Shown here in pieces: positions 1-11,700 of a stretch of 64,000 bases of DNA. A program made the translations under genes and the position numbers. The notes below the pieces were generated by a model, which did no database searches, was not told the origin of the DNA, and was given only the letters and a program-made list of their open reading frames with translations. The DNA comes from Protoeuglena noctilucae (taxonomy: Eukaryota > Chlorophyta > Pedinophyceae > Marsupiomonadales > Marsupiomonadaceae), in contig OY253671.1 of NCBI GenBank assembly GCA_958009085.1, positions 434,001-498,000 on the forward strand. The letters are read 5' to 3'. Position 1 is the stretch's first letter; every line of letters begins with the position of its first letter.

Positions 1-1293
1 GCCGTGGCGCGAACGTACAGGCCCCCACGGATATACCAGGTATCCGTGTTTAAACACTGAGTAGTCAGAAACAGCAAGTAGGACAAGACAGGGGGAGAAG
101 AGGGGGGATTGTTAGTTTACAAGGGTGGTAACAACGTATCCCACAAACCGTACCGTTGGCCAGACGGACACGGCGCCCGCAGATCAAAGAAAAACTGCAA
201 CAAAGAAAGGGGAAGAGGGTCAGGACGGAGCACAGGCAGACGGCAGCGGGCGCGAAGATAACCTGCGGGGATGAGACGGGTCGTAGGTGGTCAGGCAACC
301 TGTGGCTGGGTGACAGTTCGCAAGTCCGCAGGGGAGCCAGGAACTGCACCGAGCGAGGCGCCTGCCATGGGCCTTTCAACCGAGTCTGACGCGCGCCTCC
401 TGACTAGATACACGCCATTAGGGCGTACCTGGGTAGCCCTGCTCTGGTCTAGCGTAGGCAGGCTGCGCTTAGGACCATTCCGAGTTCAAGTCAAGGTCTA
501 CTGGTCTCCACTCGACATGCTGCTGAGTAACTGGCGCAGCTACCCTGTCGAGGTAAGGGCCGCTCGGACCTACCAGGGACCCCAGGACCAGCCACAGGCG
601 GCCTGGAGAGAGTTTCCCTATCAGTCGCGACCGGGTTGGTCGTGCCGGGCTCACTCCCCCACAGGGCGCAGCGTGGCTTGAGCGGGTCCGACCCAGAGAG
701 ACAGTGGGCCCTCTGTGGATATATATGCGGCGGGGGCATCGAGGAGCCCATGGGCGACCGCCGCACAACGAGCAAGTAGGACCGCTCAGGGCACGGCTGC
801 GTCGGGAGGGTGAGCCTGGATGAGGCGTGCCGGTCTGGCTGCCTTGGAGGTCTGGGGTGGAGGACGTCGTGTCGTCGGGTGGGCGCAGTTCCGGAGCTAC
901 CGATGTGAGACAAGGCTCTGGGGGCCTCCACGGAGTACCCCTGGAATGCTTCGCCCCGCGAGGGGCGGCGGTTCGGCCTTCGGGCGCGGTAGAGAGGACT
1001 GGGGGTGTTCGGACCCCGGAGCGGCGGCCCCTGTACCTTCGGGTGGGGAGGCTTAGCGGGGGCGGGTCTTGTGCCAATGCACTGCGAAGATGGCATCCCC
1101 GGGGTTTTGCGGCCCCGGGGAATGGCACTCCTGTCACTGAGCTTGCTTGGTGGCTGGGCCCTGACGGGCCTTAGTACCTCTCTCTGTTGAACTGCACATA
1201 TCATTGCACCAGGCCAATCACCAGCCCAACGTCGCTGTCCTCCTCGCTATTGTCACTCTCATTACGCCTTGGGGGGGTCTTGGAAGGGGGGGG
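1..1293. other. no gene recognised; left flank
   Basis: No open frame here shows codon structure, splice sites or motifs that I can support. Open frames of 150-240 codons on the minus strand (about 470-1200) overlap in several frames and have the proline/arginine-rich composition expected of GC-rich non-coding DNA. A short perfect inverted repeat lies at 1096-1121 and a TATA-like tatatat run near 718-726. The right part (after about 1210) runs into the GC-rich repeat that also forms the last exon of the next gene. Confidence 0.5.
1096..1121. repeat. GC-rich inverted repeat (hairpin)
   Basis: Nine-base arms TCCCCGGGG (1096-1104) and CCCCGGGGA (1113-1121) are separated by an eight-base loop. 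Each arm also contains the self-complementary CCCCGGGG. It lies outside any gene I can model. It could form a stable stem in DNA or RNA, but there is nothing to assign a role. Confidence 0.5.
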
Positions 1294-4200
1294 CTACTGT
1301 CGCTCTCCTCCCCAAGGCGGCCGGGCGGCCGGGCCTTGAGTCTTGGGGGGAGGCGGCCGGGCGCGGGTGGGGGCGGCAAGGCCGAAGGTGGGCATGGTGA
1401 GACCAGCAAGCCGGCCAGGCGGGAGGGGAGCGAAGATGTCAAAGGCGGGCATGGCGAGGCCAGCCAGCCGGCTGGCCGCGAAGGGGCGGGCGGGTGCGAA
1501 GAGGCGGGCGGGCGCGGAGGGACCAGCAGGCGCGGAGTGGCGGGTGGGCGCGGGGGGGCGGGCGGGCGCGGAGTGGCAGGCGGGCGCGGAGGGGCCAGCA
1601 GGCTGGCCGCCCCCGCCCCCGGCCGGCCTGCCGCTGGCCCGGTCCTCGCTCTCGAGCTTGCTCTTGCTGGAGCCCCGCTTGCGCTTGACGGAGCCCACCC
1701 CCCCACCCACAGCCCCCCCCTCGACCACCTGGCCGCGCCCGCCCCCGGACCCCCGCGCTGCCCAGCCGATGGCCCTGCCCTCCCTCTCGAGCTCCCTTTT
1801 CAAGGAGCCCAACTTGCGCTTCACGGCAAAGACTCCCCTGCCGACGAAAAGTCCATCATCTTGAAGCAGCGCCTGCACGCGAGTGAGATCACGTGTGTGG
1901 GGTGCTTGCTTGCGAGGGGGGCCCTGGCGGGGTACCAACTGCGCCTGGCATTGCTAGGGCGCGACTACTGGTATGCGTGTAGCACAGGTCTGGGGTAAGA
2001 GCCGCCCCCCCCCCCCCCCCCGTTCATGTACCACGACGCCCACAAAACTCACCAGGACATCGCCGGGGACGACGTTGGCCAACGGGAACGCCATAAGGAG
2101 CTCCAACGCGGCGTCCTCCTCCGCTTCCGTGTAGAGCTGACCGTAGGTCTCCTCATGATATCGCAGGTGCGCGTTGGCCCGTATCTGCACGCACGCGGCC
2201 AGCTGCGCGGCTGTGCGGGGCTGGCAGCCGGGGTGGACGTCGACCTTGGCCTGCGAGGGAGTTAAGTGGTTGACCCTGTCGACAGGCCGAGGAGTGGCGA
2301 GGGGACGGGGCAAGGGTAGCACAGCGAAATGAAGCAGTCGAAGGCTTGCAAGCTTGGACATGCAGGAAGTACGTGGCGGCTCGCGGCGAATCGCAGCGAG
2401 GCCCGCGGCGTGCGATCCTCGCCTTGATGTCAACCCAGAAGCTCGGATCGTTCCGAAGTGCATCGCCGGAGTTGTAGACGGCCTCCTCGTTGGCCACGCC
2501 CAAGGCATCGGCGGTCAGCTGTAGCACCTCCTTCACCTCCTCGGTCGACATCGGCCCCATGCGCACGCCGGATGTGTCGAGCGTGGCCTGGAACTCCTTG
2601 AACTTGGTGTTATAGCGCTGGGCCGTGACGCCGTCGAACGTGGTGCCGAAGTCACCGTTGAACAGGATCGACGCCCCCAGCTGCGTGTCCTGCGCTCAGA
2701 CAAGAACGCAGAGTGTCGTGCATTCCACCGAAACCGCCTGCGAAGTGCCATGATAGGTCAAAGGCTTACCAGCATGTCCCCCAAGGTGACTTCCCTGCCG
2801 CATCCGCCGCGCTTGGCCACGTCCTCCCCGGCGGCCTCCAGCAAGAGGGCGAGGACTTCGTTGGGGGAAAGCGTCAGACCCCCGGGCTGCATGCTGACGC
2901 GCTCGCCAGGCCAGAAATCGTCTGCGGAGATCGCGGGGTGCGTACTGATGCTCTCACGCCCGCCACGCAGCGTCGCGACCCTCGCTAGGCCAGCACTGTG
3001 TCCGTAGCGCGCCACGCCTACGCTGCAGCGCCTACTCACATCCAGCGTTGGTCCTCTGCCGCTTGTTCAGCGTGGCGTGCAGGGCCCGCACGCGCGCATC
3101 GACGTGCTCGAGGCAGACAAGCTTCTTGTTGTTGTCCACCGTCCAGGGTCTCTGTGACTTGAGCAGAAGGCGACCGCAGATCTTGCAACCCAGATGCAAG
3201 GTTTCCGGCGGGAACTCGGGCTCGACTCCGGGCGCGAAGCCCGTCATCTCGCACACGAGACGGATCTTGTACAGGCCGTCCCGCTTAAGGAACTCCTGCG
3301 ACGCACAAGCCCGCCGGAACTCGCTTGCGCTTGCGTGACATGCGATGTGTCAGTCGAGCGAGGCGAGCGCGTCACCGACCTCGGCGATCGCGACGCGCTT
3401 CTGACGCTGCTGCTCCTTGCTGACGTGTGCGCTGCCGAAGATCATTGCGACGACCCTGTCCGTGGCGGGCGCCCCGAAAGCCCAGGCGACCTCCAGGAGG
3501 TCACGGGGGCTCCGGGCCTCCAAGTGGCTCCTGAGCTCGAACGCCGCGTCCACCACCAGCTGGGGCACGTCGTAGACCACCCCGTCACCGGCCTTCTGTA
3601 ATGATGCGAGGGAGCGGGGCGGAGAGTGTGAAGCGCGCCGAGCGTGACATCGAGCGAGAAGCGCAAGCGGCCGCGGCGCTGGCTAGCCTCACCCACTCGC
3701 GCGGCACGACGTAGTACTCCGTGTGCCCTCCGACGGGAAGGTGGACCCGGAGGTTGACGTCCACCATCGCGGGCTGGTTCAGCAGCCCGTGGAGGACCTG
3801 CTCCGCCGCGAAGACGTACCCCTTGACGTGGTTCTCCCCACTGAAAGAGAATAAAAGCGCGTCGCGTCGGGTGCGGCATCACGATGGCGCGGGCGCCCGC
3901 GGCCTAGATGCCGGGGATCGCGGTGCACGGGGCGGCCGACGAAATGGACGCGCAGGCGGCGGCTCTCACGTGAGGTTGATGTCGGGAAGGGGGGCCCACG
4001 GGAGGCGCCGGCCGGGGACGGCCAGCCAGCTGAGCCGGTCCGCCAGCACCTCCCCGTAGGCGCGGTCCCCCACCACGGCCCCGCCCTTCACGTCGAATAG
4101 CTTTGCGAATGGCAGGAGCCGCTGGTGGATGCCGGGCGTGAACGGAGAGCCCGCCGGGACCTGCCACGGATCCCCGACCCCCACCTTGAGCACCAAGTGC

Positions 4201-4532
4201 CCCTCGTATCTCGCGGCTTCCAGCGGGATGCCATGCGTTCCCCCGACGAGGCTGTCAGGCGTGCCCCAGATGACGTACAGGGACGAGCGCTGCTGCCCTT
4301 TCTCCGTGAGGGTCACCTCAGGGGGCACGCCACCGGGCACAAAGCCCGAGGGCAGCGCGTCGGGGGAACCAGCCAATGCAAACAAGCTGAGCAGGCTGAA
4401 GTTAAAGGCAAAACCCAAAGGGCTGGAGCCTGTATGCTGGTAAGCGAGCTTGGTGGCCACCCGCCCCGTCAAGCAGTGATCGCAATCGCGGGGGATCAAC
4501 GGACCCTCGACCCAGCCCGGATGCGTAGGCAT
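1294..4532 (-). CDS. unrecognised 792-aa protein, possible zinc-binding motif
   Basis: I do not recognise this protein. The start ATG (4532) has a strong context (gccaccATGc). Eight exons join in frame: 4532-3970, 3840-3693, 3595-3380, 3295-3040, 2921-2770, 2689-2423, 2250-2053, 1872-1294. The donor after 3380 (GTCGGT) is the weakest; the 2422-2251 intron starts with GC. The middle carries a CKIC pair followed about 17 residues later by CLEH, which could bind one zinc. The rest looks globular up to the C-terminal tail. That tail has two imperfect copies of a basic unit (AVKRKLGSLKRELE and SVKRKRGSSKSKLE) and then a long Ala/Pro/Arg low-complexity stretch encoded by a GC-rich repeat. The first exon may hide a further intron. 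The next gene (SEX4-like) is 483 bp upstream on the same strand. Confidence 0.6.
1385..1615. repeat. GC-rich degenerate tandem repeat
   Basis: Short units of the type ggcgggcgcggagtggc and ggcatggcgaggccagc repeat in degenerate form over about 230 bp. On the minus strand they would encode Ala-Pro-rich runs such as SAPARPPAPTRHSAPAG at the end of the unrecognised 792-aa protein. Replication slippage is the likely origin, so length may vary between strains. Confidence 0.6.
2005..2023. repeat. 19-base C/G homopolymer in an intron
   Basis: Nineteen consecutive C on the plus strand (G on the transcribed strand) lie inside the 180-bp intron 2052-1873 of the unrecognised 792-aa gene. The run is close to the donor GTGAGT. 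It is prone to slippage and to sequencing error, so its length should be treated as approximate. Confidence 0.85.
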
Positions 4533-5015
4533 GGTGGCGCGATTCTCTTGCTCTGCGGAAGACCTCGTTGGGGGCGCTGGAAAGGAAACGGAGAAGGGGT
4601 GCCTGGCGCAGGAAACTGCAGGAGCTGTTGGGCAGTTGTTGGCGGCGCCTCCAGACGAGCGTTGCCTTGGGGCATGCTGATGCCCTCCCTGTCCCTTGCT
4701 GCCTGCGACGCCCTCGCGAGTAGGATGGGAAGGACGTGGGGCTGGGCTGGGCTGCTGGCACGGAACGTGCTTTCCTCGGTCATGCATGTTCGAACCTTCA
4801 AAGAAAGATCGCTCGTCGAAGAGACAGGACCCATAGCATCGCATCGGACTACCGTCGCCCGTCACTCTACTCTCGCCGCAGCAGTTCCCCCGACATGACC
4901 ATCGCCCGGACCCTCGCCCTGCGGCGGCCAAGAGAGTGGCGGGGGGGAGATGGAAGGAAGCTCCGCGCGCATCCCGGCCACCAGCCGACCAGTCCCCCTT
5001 CCCCCAATCTCGACC
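4533..5015. other. intergenic, between two minus-strand genes
   Basis: This 483-bp stretch must hold the 3' UTR of the SEX4-like gene and the promoter and 5' UTR of the 792-aa gene. I see no further gene and no clear regulatory motif. Confidence 0.5.
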
Positions 5016-6338
5016 TCACCTCTCCCCCGGCTCCATGTCGCTGCCCTCCACGAGCAGCCGCGCCCGGAGTCGGTCCTCGTCGGCCGACTCGGCCCCCCGC
5101 ACGTACACCAGGTTGTTGCAGTGGTCCCCGTCCATGACCGTGCAGTGGTCGGCGCTGATGGTCCAGTTCCCGTCCACCACCAGCTTGAAGCTGAAGTCGC
5201 CGATCGGCAGCTCCCGCACCAGCTCCGCCCGCCGGGTCGCGGGGTTCCACGGCGCCGGGAGGGACGCCCCCCAGCCCACGTCCAGGCCCGCCACCGCCAC
5301 CTGCCGCCCGGCCGTCATCCGCCGGAACCCCAGCGTGACCGGCACCGTCTTGGACCCCGTCAGCACGTCGGCCGTGGCCGCCCGCACCGCACTCAGCTTG
5401 GGGCAGCACGCGCGCACCGCGCGCAGGACCGCGAAGGCGCGGTCGAGCTGGAAGCCCCGCACCCAGTTCATGTAAGCCAGCGCGACGCCCGGCGCGCGGC
5501 CCATGCCCGCGGTGCAGTGCACGTACACGCACGGGTGCCGCGGCCCGGACGCCGGCCCCTGGTCGGCCTCGGTGCAGAAGACCGAGGGGTCCTCAAGCGA
5601 CGCGAGCGGCGAGTGGCGCTCCATGAGCCGGTACAGGAGGGACGTGACGGCCGGCAGGCGCAGGCGCAGGTCGTGCGGGGAGAAGTCCTGGATGGGCGCC
5701 CGCACGTGCTCGATGTCGCCGCGCGCCTCGCACCGGTCGATGATGGCGCGGATGTCGAGGTCGAAATAAGCCATGTCCGAGTCCTGCTGCAGGCAGAAGA
5801 TGGCCTTGACGTTCTCCTGCTCCGCGAGCCGGTCCACGTCCTTGGGCGTCTGGGGACACGACCCCACGATCAGGTCGGACAGCACCCGGTTGTAGAACAT
5901 CCCGTCCTCGTGCCTGCGGGCAGGGGACGGGGGGCCCGTCGCGCGGGCGCCCTCGCGGTGCGGCATCGGGGCTCGCGGCCCGCAAGGTGGGGACACCTGT
6001 ACGTCAGAGACGTCCCCATCCGCTGCTGCATCACGTCCGTGTACTCGTTGGACGTCCCCTCCTCCTGCGCCTGGGGGCGCGGCACGAGGAGTGACGCGCG
6101 CGCCGGGGCTGCCGTAACCGGCTGCTAAGCTAACTACTCCCCGCCCGCACCTGCTGCTCCTTATCGGCCCCGGCGGCCGCTGCGGCGCGGAACCTCTTCA
6201 GGTCATCAAACGATCCGAGCGTCGCGCTCCTCCGACCGAGAAGCGGGGAGGCGGCACGGGGCCGCTGTCGTCCATGGGCGCGGCGCTGCAGCGCCGTTGC
6301 GGCGCGGGCGCCGAGCGCCGGGGTCACAGCGTAGCTCA
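5016..6338 (-). CDS. SEX4: SEX4-type glucan phosphatase (DSP + CBM48), plastid
   Basis: This enzyme removes phosphate from phosphoglucans during starch breakdown. Three exons join in frame (6338-6151, 6070-5997, 5913-5016), giving 385 aa, close to the roughly 380 aa of plant SEX4. The N-terminus (about 60 aa, rich in Ala, Arg and Ser) looks like a plastid transit peptide. The dual-specificity phosphatase domain carries the signature HCTAGMGRAP with its catalytic Cys near residue 221. It is followed by the PKL.A.R.AT.D.LTG linker and a C-terminal CBM48 glucan-binding module (DIGWG near its start; a DGxW-type sugar-binding site at VDGNWT). The order phosphatase then CBM is SEX4, not laforin. 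An ATG at 6384 would add 15 residues. The lumenal TPR gene ends only 70 bp upstream on the same strand. Confidence 0.93.
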
Positions 6339-6408
6339 TCCTTTCGATCGCCACTGACTGACGCGGGATTTGTCCCCCCACCATCGCTTCAAGTGGTGAA
6401 TCAGAGTG

Positions 6409-7667
6409 TCAGGATCGTGCGCCCCGGATCGCCAAAAAGTCGGAAAGGTACTCTATCATGCGCGGGGGCCACCGCCGCACGCGCCTCAGCCAGTCGCTGT
6501 CCAGGTCCTCGTAGAAGCCGCACCCGGCCGTGATGCGGTCGCAGGCGAACTCCCATGACGCCTCAGCGGCCTCGCCCCGGCCCTGGCTCCACAGGAGCGC
6601 CGCCAGGGCCGCCCGCATGTCGACGGACCCGGGGGCCCGGCGCACCACCCTCTCCATCTCGGCCACGGCCCCCGGCACGTCCCCCATCTGCGCCAGCATC
6701 AGCGCGGCGTTGGAGGCCGCCAGCACGGCGCCGTCCTGGCGCTGCGTTGACGTGTACCCCGTGCTGTCGAAGAAGCCCTTGGCCCGCTGGAAGCCCTCGC
6801 TGCTCTCCAGGTAGGCCTGCCGCGCCTCCCGCCAGAGCCCCAAGCTCGCCAGGACGTTGCCCCGGTCATTCAGCACGTAGGGGTCCGGGAGCAGGCCCGC
6901 CGACGCCGTGACCGCCAGTGCCTGGTCGTAGTCCGACAGAGCTCCCCTGCACGACGCGCGGGCAGCGAGGCGACGTGTGTGATGTGTGCAGGGGGCACTA
7001 AGACACGGCAGGGGCAGCACAAGCAAAGCCGCCTGTGGTGCGTCACCTCCAGTCGGACGTCCCCTCCTTGGCCAGCGCGCGCCCCGAGAGCAGCCGACCC
7101 ATGACGCTCGCGCGGGCCTGCGTCATCCTCTGGTCCGCCGCCGCCGTCTCCCTGAACAGCTCCTCCTGGCCGGCGATGGCCGCGTCGTAGTCCCGCACGC
7201 CCTCCTCGAACTGCTTGCTGTCCACGTGCACGGCGCCGCGCCACTCGCGCCACCTCGGGTCGTCCTGCCTCGCGATCACCTTGTCCAGCAGCTGGATCGT
7301 CAGCTGCGAGGAGGGTGAGGGAGAGTGTGACGGGACGCGACGCAGTTGGGCCCCAGTTGGGCGGAGAAATCGACCTCGGCACGCAGCCGGGCACCGGGAA
7401 GTCCATGCGACTGTACGCTTGGAACGCCTGCATCTCCAGGTAGCCGACAGCCCCGCTTCCGCCGTCCATGGCGGACGCGGGACCCAGAAAAACCCATGTC
7501 GCCGTTGCCCCGGGGAGCGAGAGCATGGCCTGGCGTCGAGAGGCCTGGCATCCGCATACGCGCGGCTCTGTTCGATCGCATCGACCATGGCCTGCCAACC
7601 ACGCCCTCGATGGTGGACGGAGGGCGCCGAAATGGCTCGCGAAATGGCTTGACTGGACGCCAGGCAT
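6409..7667 (-). CDS. TPR protein, probably thylakoid lumen
   Basis: Three exons (7667-7395, 7303-7047, 6946-6409) give 355 aa. The N-terminus is bipartite: a transit-like stretch, then a twin-Arg signal (SRRQAM, hydrophobic core ATWVFLGP, AxA-like end ASA). This suggests Tat-dependent delivery to the thylakoid lumen. The C-terminal half has tetratricopeptide repeats (DRGNVLASLGLWREAR and following) and ends in RVRRWPPRMIEYLSDFL. The W-x-x-x-VRRWPP tail is typical of a cyanobacterium-derived plastid TPR family (Arabidopsis At1g78915-like). I infer a scaffold or assembly role in the photosynthetic membrane; no substrate can be read. The donor after exon 1 (GTGCCC) is weak, so that junction is the least certain. 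The gene is divergent from ERH, with 290 bp between start codons. Confidence 0.75.
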
Positions 7668-7957
7668 TCTATGTCACATCGAGTGGCAAAAGGCGAGTTG
7701 CTGCCTGCCAACGGTGCGGTTTCTTGGAAGCGTCAATACCAGCCATACCACGTAACATCAACCCCTTTCTCTCCCCCAGCTTTTGTCCTACTTGCGGTTT
7801 CTGGCCAGTGGTGGGGCGCCCTGCCGGGGCCGATGGAGCTTTGCATGCTTTCATTGCTTTGTGGGCCAAAGGGGGCCAGGCTCGGCAACACTAGCTCGGG
7901 AACGAGGCGCACCAGGACCGTGACTTTTGTGGGGACGTGCGACGAGGGGGAGGGAGA

Positions 7958-8652
7958 ATGGGCCACACGATTGTCCTCATGCAGGCGAGGCCGCTCTCGT
8001 CACGGGCACCTGCCGTTGCCGATCTCGCGCTCGCGTGCGCTTGAACACCTGCCGTTGGCGCCCGACGAAACCGGTGTCGCGTTCGGTCCGCGGCAGCGCC
8101 GTGGGGCGCTTGCAGAGATGTTGCGCGTGCGAACAGGACCGAGTCTCGCAGCGTGGCCTCCAAGACCTATCGCATAACGACCTGTTCGTCCACGCAGCCG
8201 GGGAACAAGACCTCGAGGACATTCATGGACTACGAGAACGTGTCCGAGGCCATGGACGGCATCTGCGGGGTCTTTGAGAGGTGATGTAGCGCTGCGCGCG
8301 ACGGGGCGCTTTGTAAGGATCAGCCGGCCTCTCCCGGGCCTCACGGCCTTCGCACAGGCTCGCAGGGAGCTGAAGCGCCTCAACCCGAACCTGGCAAACA
8401 TCACCTACGACATCCAAGACCTGTACAACTACATCGACCGCATGCCGGACATGATTGCGCTAGTCCTCGACCCGAAGGTGGGTGGATGCACGTGAGCGAC
8501 GTGCATCGCTCCCAGAAACACAGCAGTGGGAATGCAGAGCCACCTGATTTGCCCCTCGTGCCGCGCAGACGAACACGTACCGTCCCCACAACAAGGAGTG
8601 GATCAAGGAGCGGTGCTTTGACAGCCTGCAGCGGCAGGTCGCCGGCCAGTGA
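7958..8652 (+). CDS. ERH: Enhancer of rudimentary homolog
   Basis: This is a 101-aa protein matching the ERH family (human ERH is 104 aa), small dimeric nuclear factors linked to splicing and mRNA decay. Four exons: 7958-7984, 8198-8280, 8366-8477, 8569-8652. Family hallmarks are all present and in order: MGHTIVLMQ start, RTFMDYENV, the LKRLNPN..ITYDI block, and YRPHNKEWIKE near the end. Intron 1 (7985-8197) begins GCGAGG, a GC-AG intron; the conserved MxHTI..(V/M)QP sequence runs straight across the junction, which proves it. The stop lies 54 bp from the stop of the convergent PHD-finger gene. Confidence 0.96.
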
Positions 8653-8706
8653 CGCATGCCCATGTGAGTCGGTCCCACTTAGGCTGCGATAATTCAAAGC
8701 CACAGG

Positions 8707-11700
8707 TCACGCGCCGAGGAATCCGAGCCGCGCAGTGCGAAGGGAGCTGCCCAGGGACGGCCCTAGCGACGCAGCGGCCGCCTCCTGCGCCTGCTGCAGC
8801 ACCCGCAGTGCCTCCTCAAAGGGCAGCGATGGCTGCGAGAGCACCGCCGAGTCGGGCGTGTAGGGCCGACTGGGACCCGTCGTCTCCTCGCCGCCCTTGT
8901 GCCTCGCCGGCGCGGCAGGTCCCACGGCCCCCACGGCGCCGTCCTCGCCTCCCTTGCCGCCCTCCCCCGACCCGGGACCCTCGGAAGGCCGCGGCGTCAG
9001 CGCCACCGGGCCCCGGCCGTCCTCCGCACGGAACAGGATGGTCCGCGACCGCGCGCGCAGCTGCCGCACCACGTGCATGTGGGAGCGGACCTCCACATGA
9101 TGCCGCGCCTGCGCCTCGTCCGCCGCATAGCCATCCGGGAAGAAGTGGGCGCAGTCCCTGTTCCCCGGCGCACCCCACGTCGCGCGCCCCATCGAGACCA
9201 CCAGCTCGGCGGCCGCCTGCTCAGCAGAGCTCCGCAGACGACCCGGCGACGACCTCCCGGGGGACGACCGCACCTGCGCCCGCGCGCTGCTCTCCAGCGG
9301 ACCCGCGTGCGCGGTCTTCGCGAGCCTTGCCCCGGCATGCGCCCCGCCCGCTCCTCTCCCCGTCAGAGCCGGGAGGCGCCCGCTGGTCGGAGCCCCCGAC
9401 GGCTGCGCCACCGCCACGGCGTCCGCCCCGGTCGCGGCGGGCACCCCTGCGCAGCACTCGAGACATGAGACTGTCTGCGGTCGTTCTGCCGCATGTGAGC
9501 GAGGCATGGGCTGGATAGGCCGGCGTGCGCTTCTCACCTCTCTTGCCTCTCAGGGCCGGCAGGGCCGTTGCCCACGGCTTGCTGCGGCCCTGCCTCCGCT
9601 GCTGCCGGCTCTTGGACCTCTCCGACTCGCCCATCTCCGCCATGCGCGCCCGCCACACCGGGTGATGCAGCTGATACCCCGGCGGGAGGTTTGAGGTGCT
9701 CGACAGCTCCCACAGAGCGCAGTGCTCCTCGCCCTGCGGTGACAGGAGCATATGCGCGTCAGCGACACGCGATGGAAAGACTCCTTTGCGATCCCGTTGC
9801 TCGCCATCACCCACCCGAGCCAACAGGCTCTCCAGCTCCTCCCGCAAGACGTCGACCGTCGCGCCCTCCCTCGCGCGGCTCCTCTCCGACCGCTCCACGC
9901 CCAGGTCTCCCCCGCTGTGCTCCGCAGGGGCCTCGGGCACCGACGGCAGAGAAGGCCGCACTCCCTCGTGGCCAGCATCATCTGCGGAGGTCCGACCGCT
10001 CGCCAGCCGCCCGCTGCTTGGCCGGCCCCCGCTGCCCCCGCCACCGCTGCTCGGGCGCCCTCGACCGCTCCACCGCTCGTGGGGCCCCTGCGCCCCCACG
10101 CCGAGCGCCCCGCTGCCGCGCCAGCTCGCCCGAGGGCGCAGGCCACCGTCGCCGGCGCTCTCGGGGCGCGAGAGGCGCTCCGCCAGCTCTGGGGATATCA
10201 CCAGGCCGTTGGACGTGAGCTCGCGTTTGGGCGGCTTGCGCGTGCGCACCAGCCCAGCCCCGACGTCCGCGCCGGGCGAGCGGGGCTGCCGGAAAGCCCT
10301 CGGGTGCTCGCTCTCCGACAGACTCCCCTCCTCGGAATCCAACTGCGGCGGGAGAAAGGCAAGGCAGGAGGGGTTAGGAAAGCAAAGACTTCCGAGACGC
10401 GGCAGTGGCGCGCGCTTGCAAGCGGTGCCCACCTCGGTGCGCGTCTGCAGGGCCGGCTCCCAGAAGGAGCGGTCGACGAGTGCTGCGTCGGGGCCCTGGC
10501 TGATGCGAAGGGGGGACTCCCGGGACACGGTCTGGCGCGCGCCGGTCGGCGTCGTGAGCGGGGCTTCTGGGGCGCTCGATCGGAGCGGGTGGAGTTTGAG
10601 CTGCGAGGCGGCGCGGCCCATGCCCAGGGGGCTGAGCCGGGGCGGCAGGGCGCCTGGGCGGACGTCCATCTCGGGCAGGCGATTCGACAAAGAGCTGCCG
10701 GCCAGAGACGCGTGCGGGGTGAGCATTCCCTGGGGCGCCTGCTGGGCTGCCAGGCGAAGGGACGAGTTGCGCTGGAGGGTCCTCCGCTCAGCCCCGGTGG
10801 ACGTTCGGGGTCGGCCGGTCGACGAGGGCTCTGTTGAGAAGGCCTGAGAGAACCCGAAGATCCTGCGCCCAGGGCGAAACGGGGTTGTCTCATGGCGTGA
10901 CGACTGCCGCAACCGCAGCCAGCTGGCAGAGGCGGTCGCTGCACGAAATGGCATCCCACAACAAACCTCACCTCTCCGTAAGCTTCGTTTGAAAGTCCTC
11001 GCGCCACTGCTCGGTGTTCGGCCCAGCGAGGGCGCCGAGGGAGAAGGATTTCTTGCGGCTGATGGTGCGCGGCGGGCGCAGATACGTGGACTGCCCCCTC
11101 GTGCGCCACGCAGACGCCACGCTGGCGTCGGTCATGGTCAAGGACGGCTCCCCCGGCCCGAGCGAGAGACCTAAGGCGTCTCTCCCCGACGTGCCGGCCC
11201 CGATGACGTCGCCCACCGTCGCCTCTGCCTCTGGCGCGTCTGCATGGAAGGATGCGGCAGTGTCGCGGACTCATCGCTGCACACGCGTGTCTCGGCATAG
11301 CCCAGTCTGCCTCCTCACCAGGGACGCGCAGCTGTGCCCCGCCCTTTGCAGCCACCGCCTCGCTGTGCCTCGTGTCCGGCACCCGCCCTCCCGCCTCGCC
11401 CTCGCGTCCTTCCCCGGACGCCTCGGTCGCCGACCGCGCCGGAGTGGACGTCCCCGCGTAGCTGGCCAGTTCCTCCACCGCTGACCGCACTGCCGACTCC
11501 TCGGCCTCAGAGTCCTCCGCGAGGTCCACGAGGGCCTCGACGAGCGCATCCACGGCGGATGCGACCGAGGGCGCCGTCACGTCGGTCGAGTCCGAGTAAG
11601 TCGACGGCCGCAGCGAGTCGAGGGGCGACACGCTGCCGGGGCCAAGCGGCCCGGCGTCCAGGCCACGACGGAACATGCTCTTGCGGACGAGCTTGATGAG

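Noticed and set aside
415-505. tRNA-like A- and B-box sequence (TGGTCTAGCG...GAGTTCAAGTC)
   Set aside because: The T-arm and acceptor stems do not pair, so no cloverleaf can be drawn.
491-1204. 237-codon open frame on the minus strand
   Set aside because: Overlaps equally long frames, has Pro/Arg composition typical of GC-rich non-coding DNA, and shows no motif or splice support.
4867-6128. Long plus-strand frames opposite the SEX4-like gene
   Set aside because: Antisense shadows of a clearly recognisable phosphatase/CBM gene.
9221-9446. Alternative last frame of the PHD gene ending at 9221
   Set aside because: An initial phase error suggested it; recounting shows exon 7 ends in phase 1, which leads into the frame ending at 8707.
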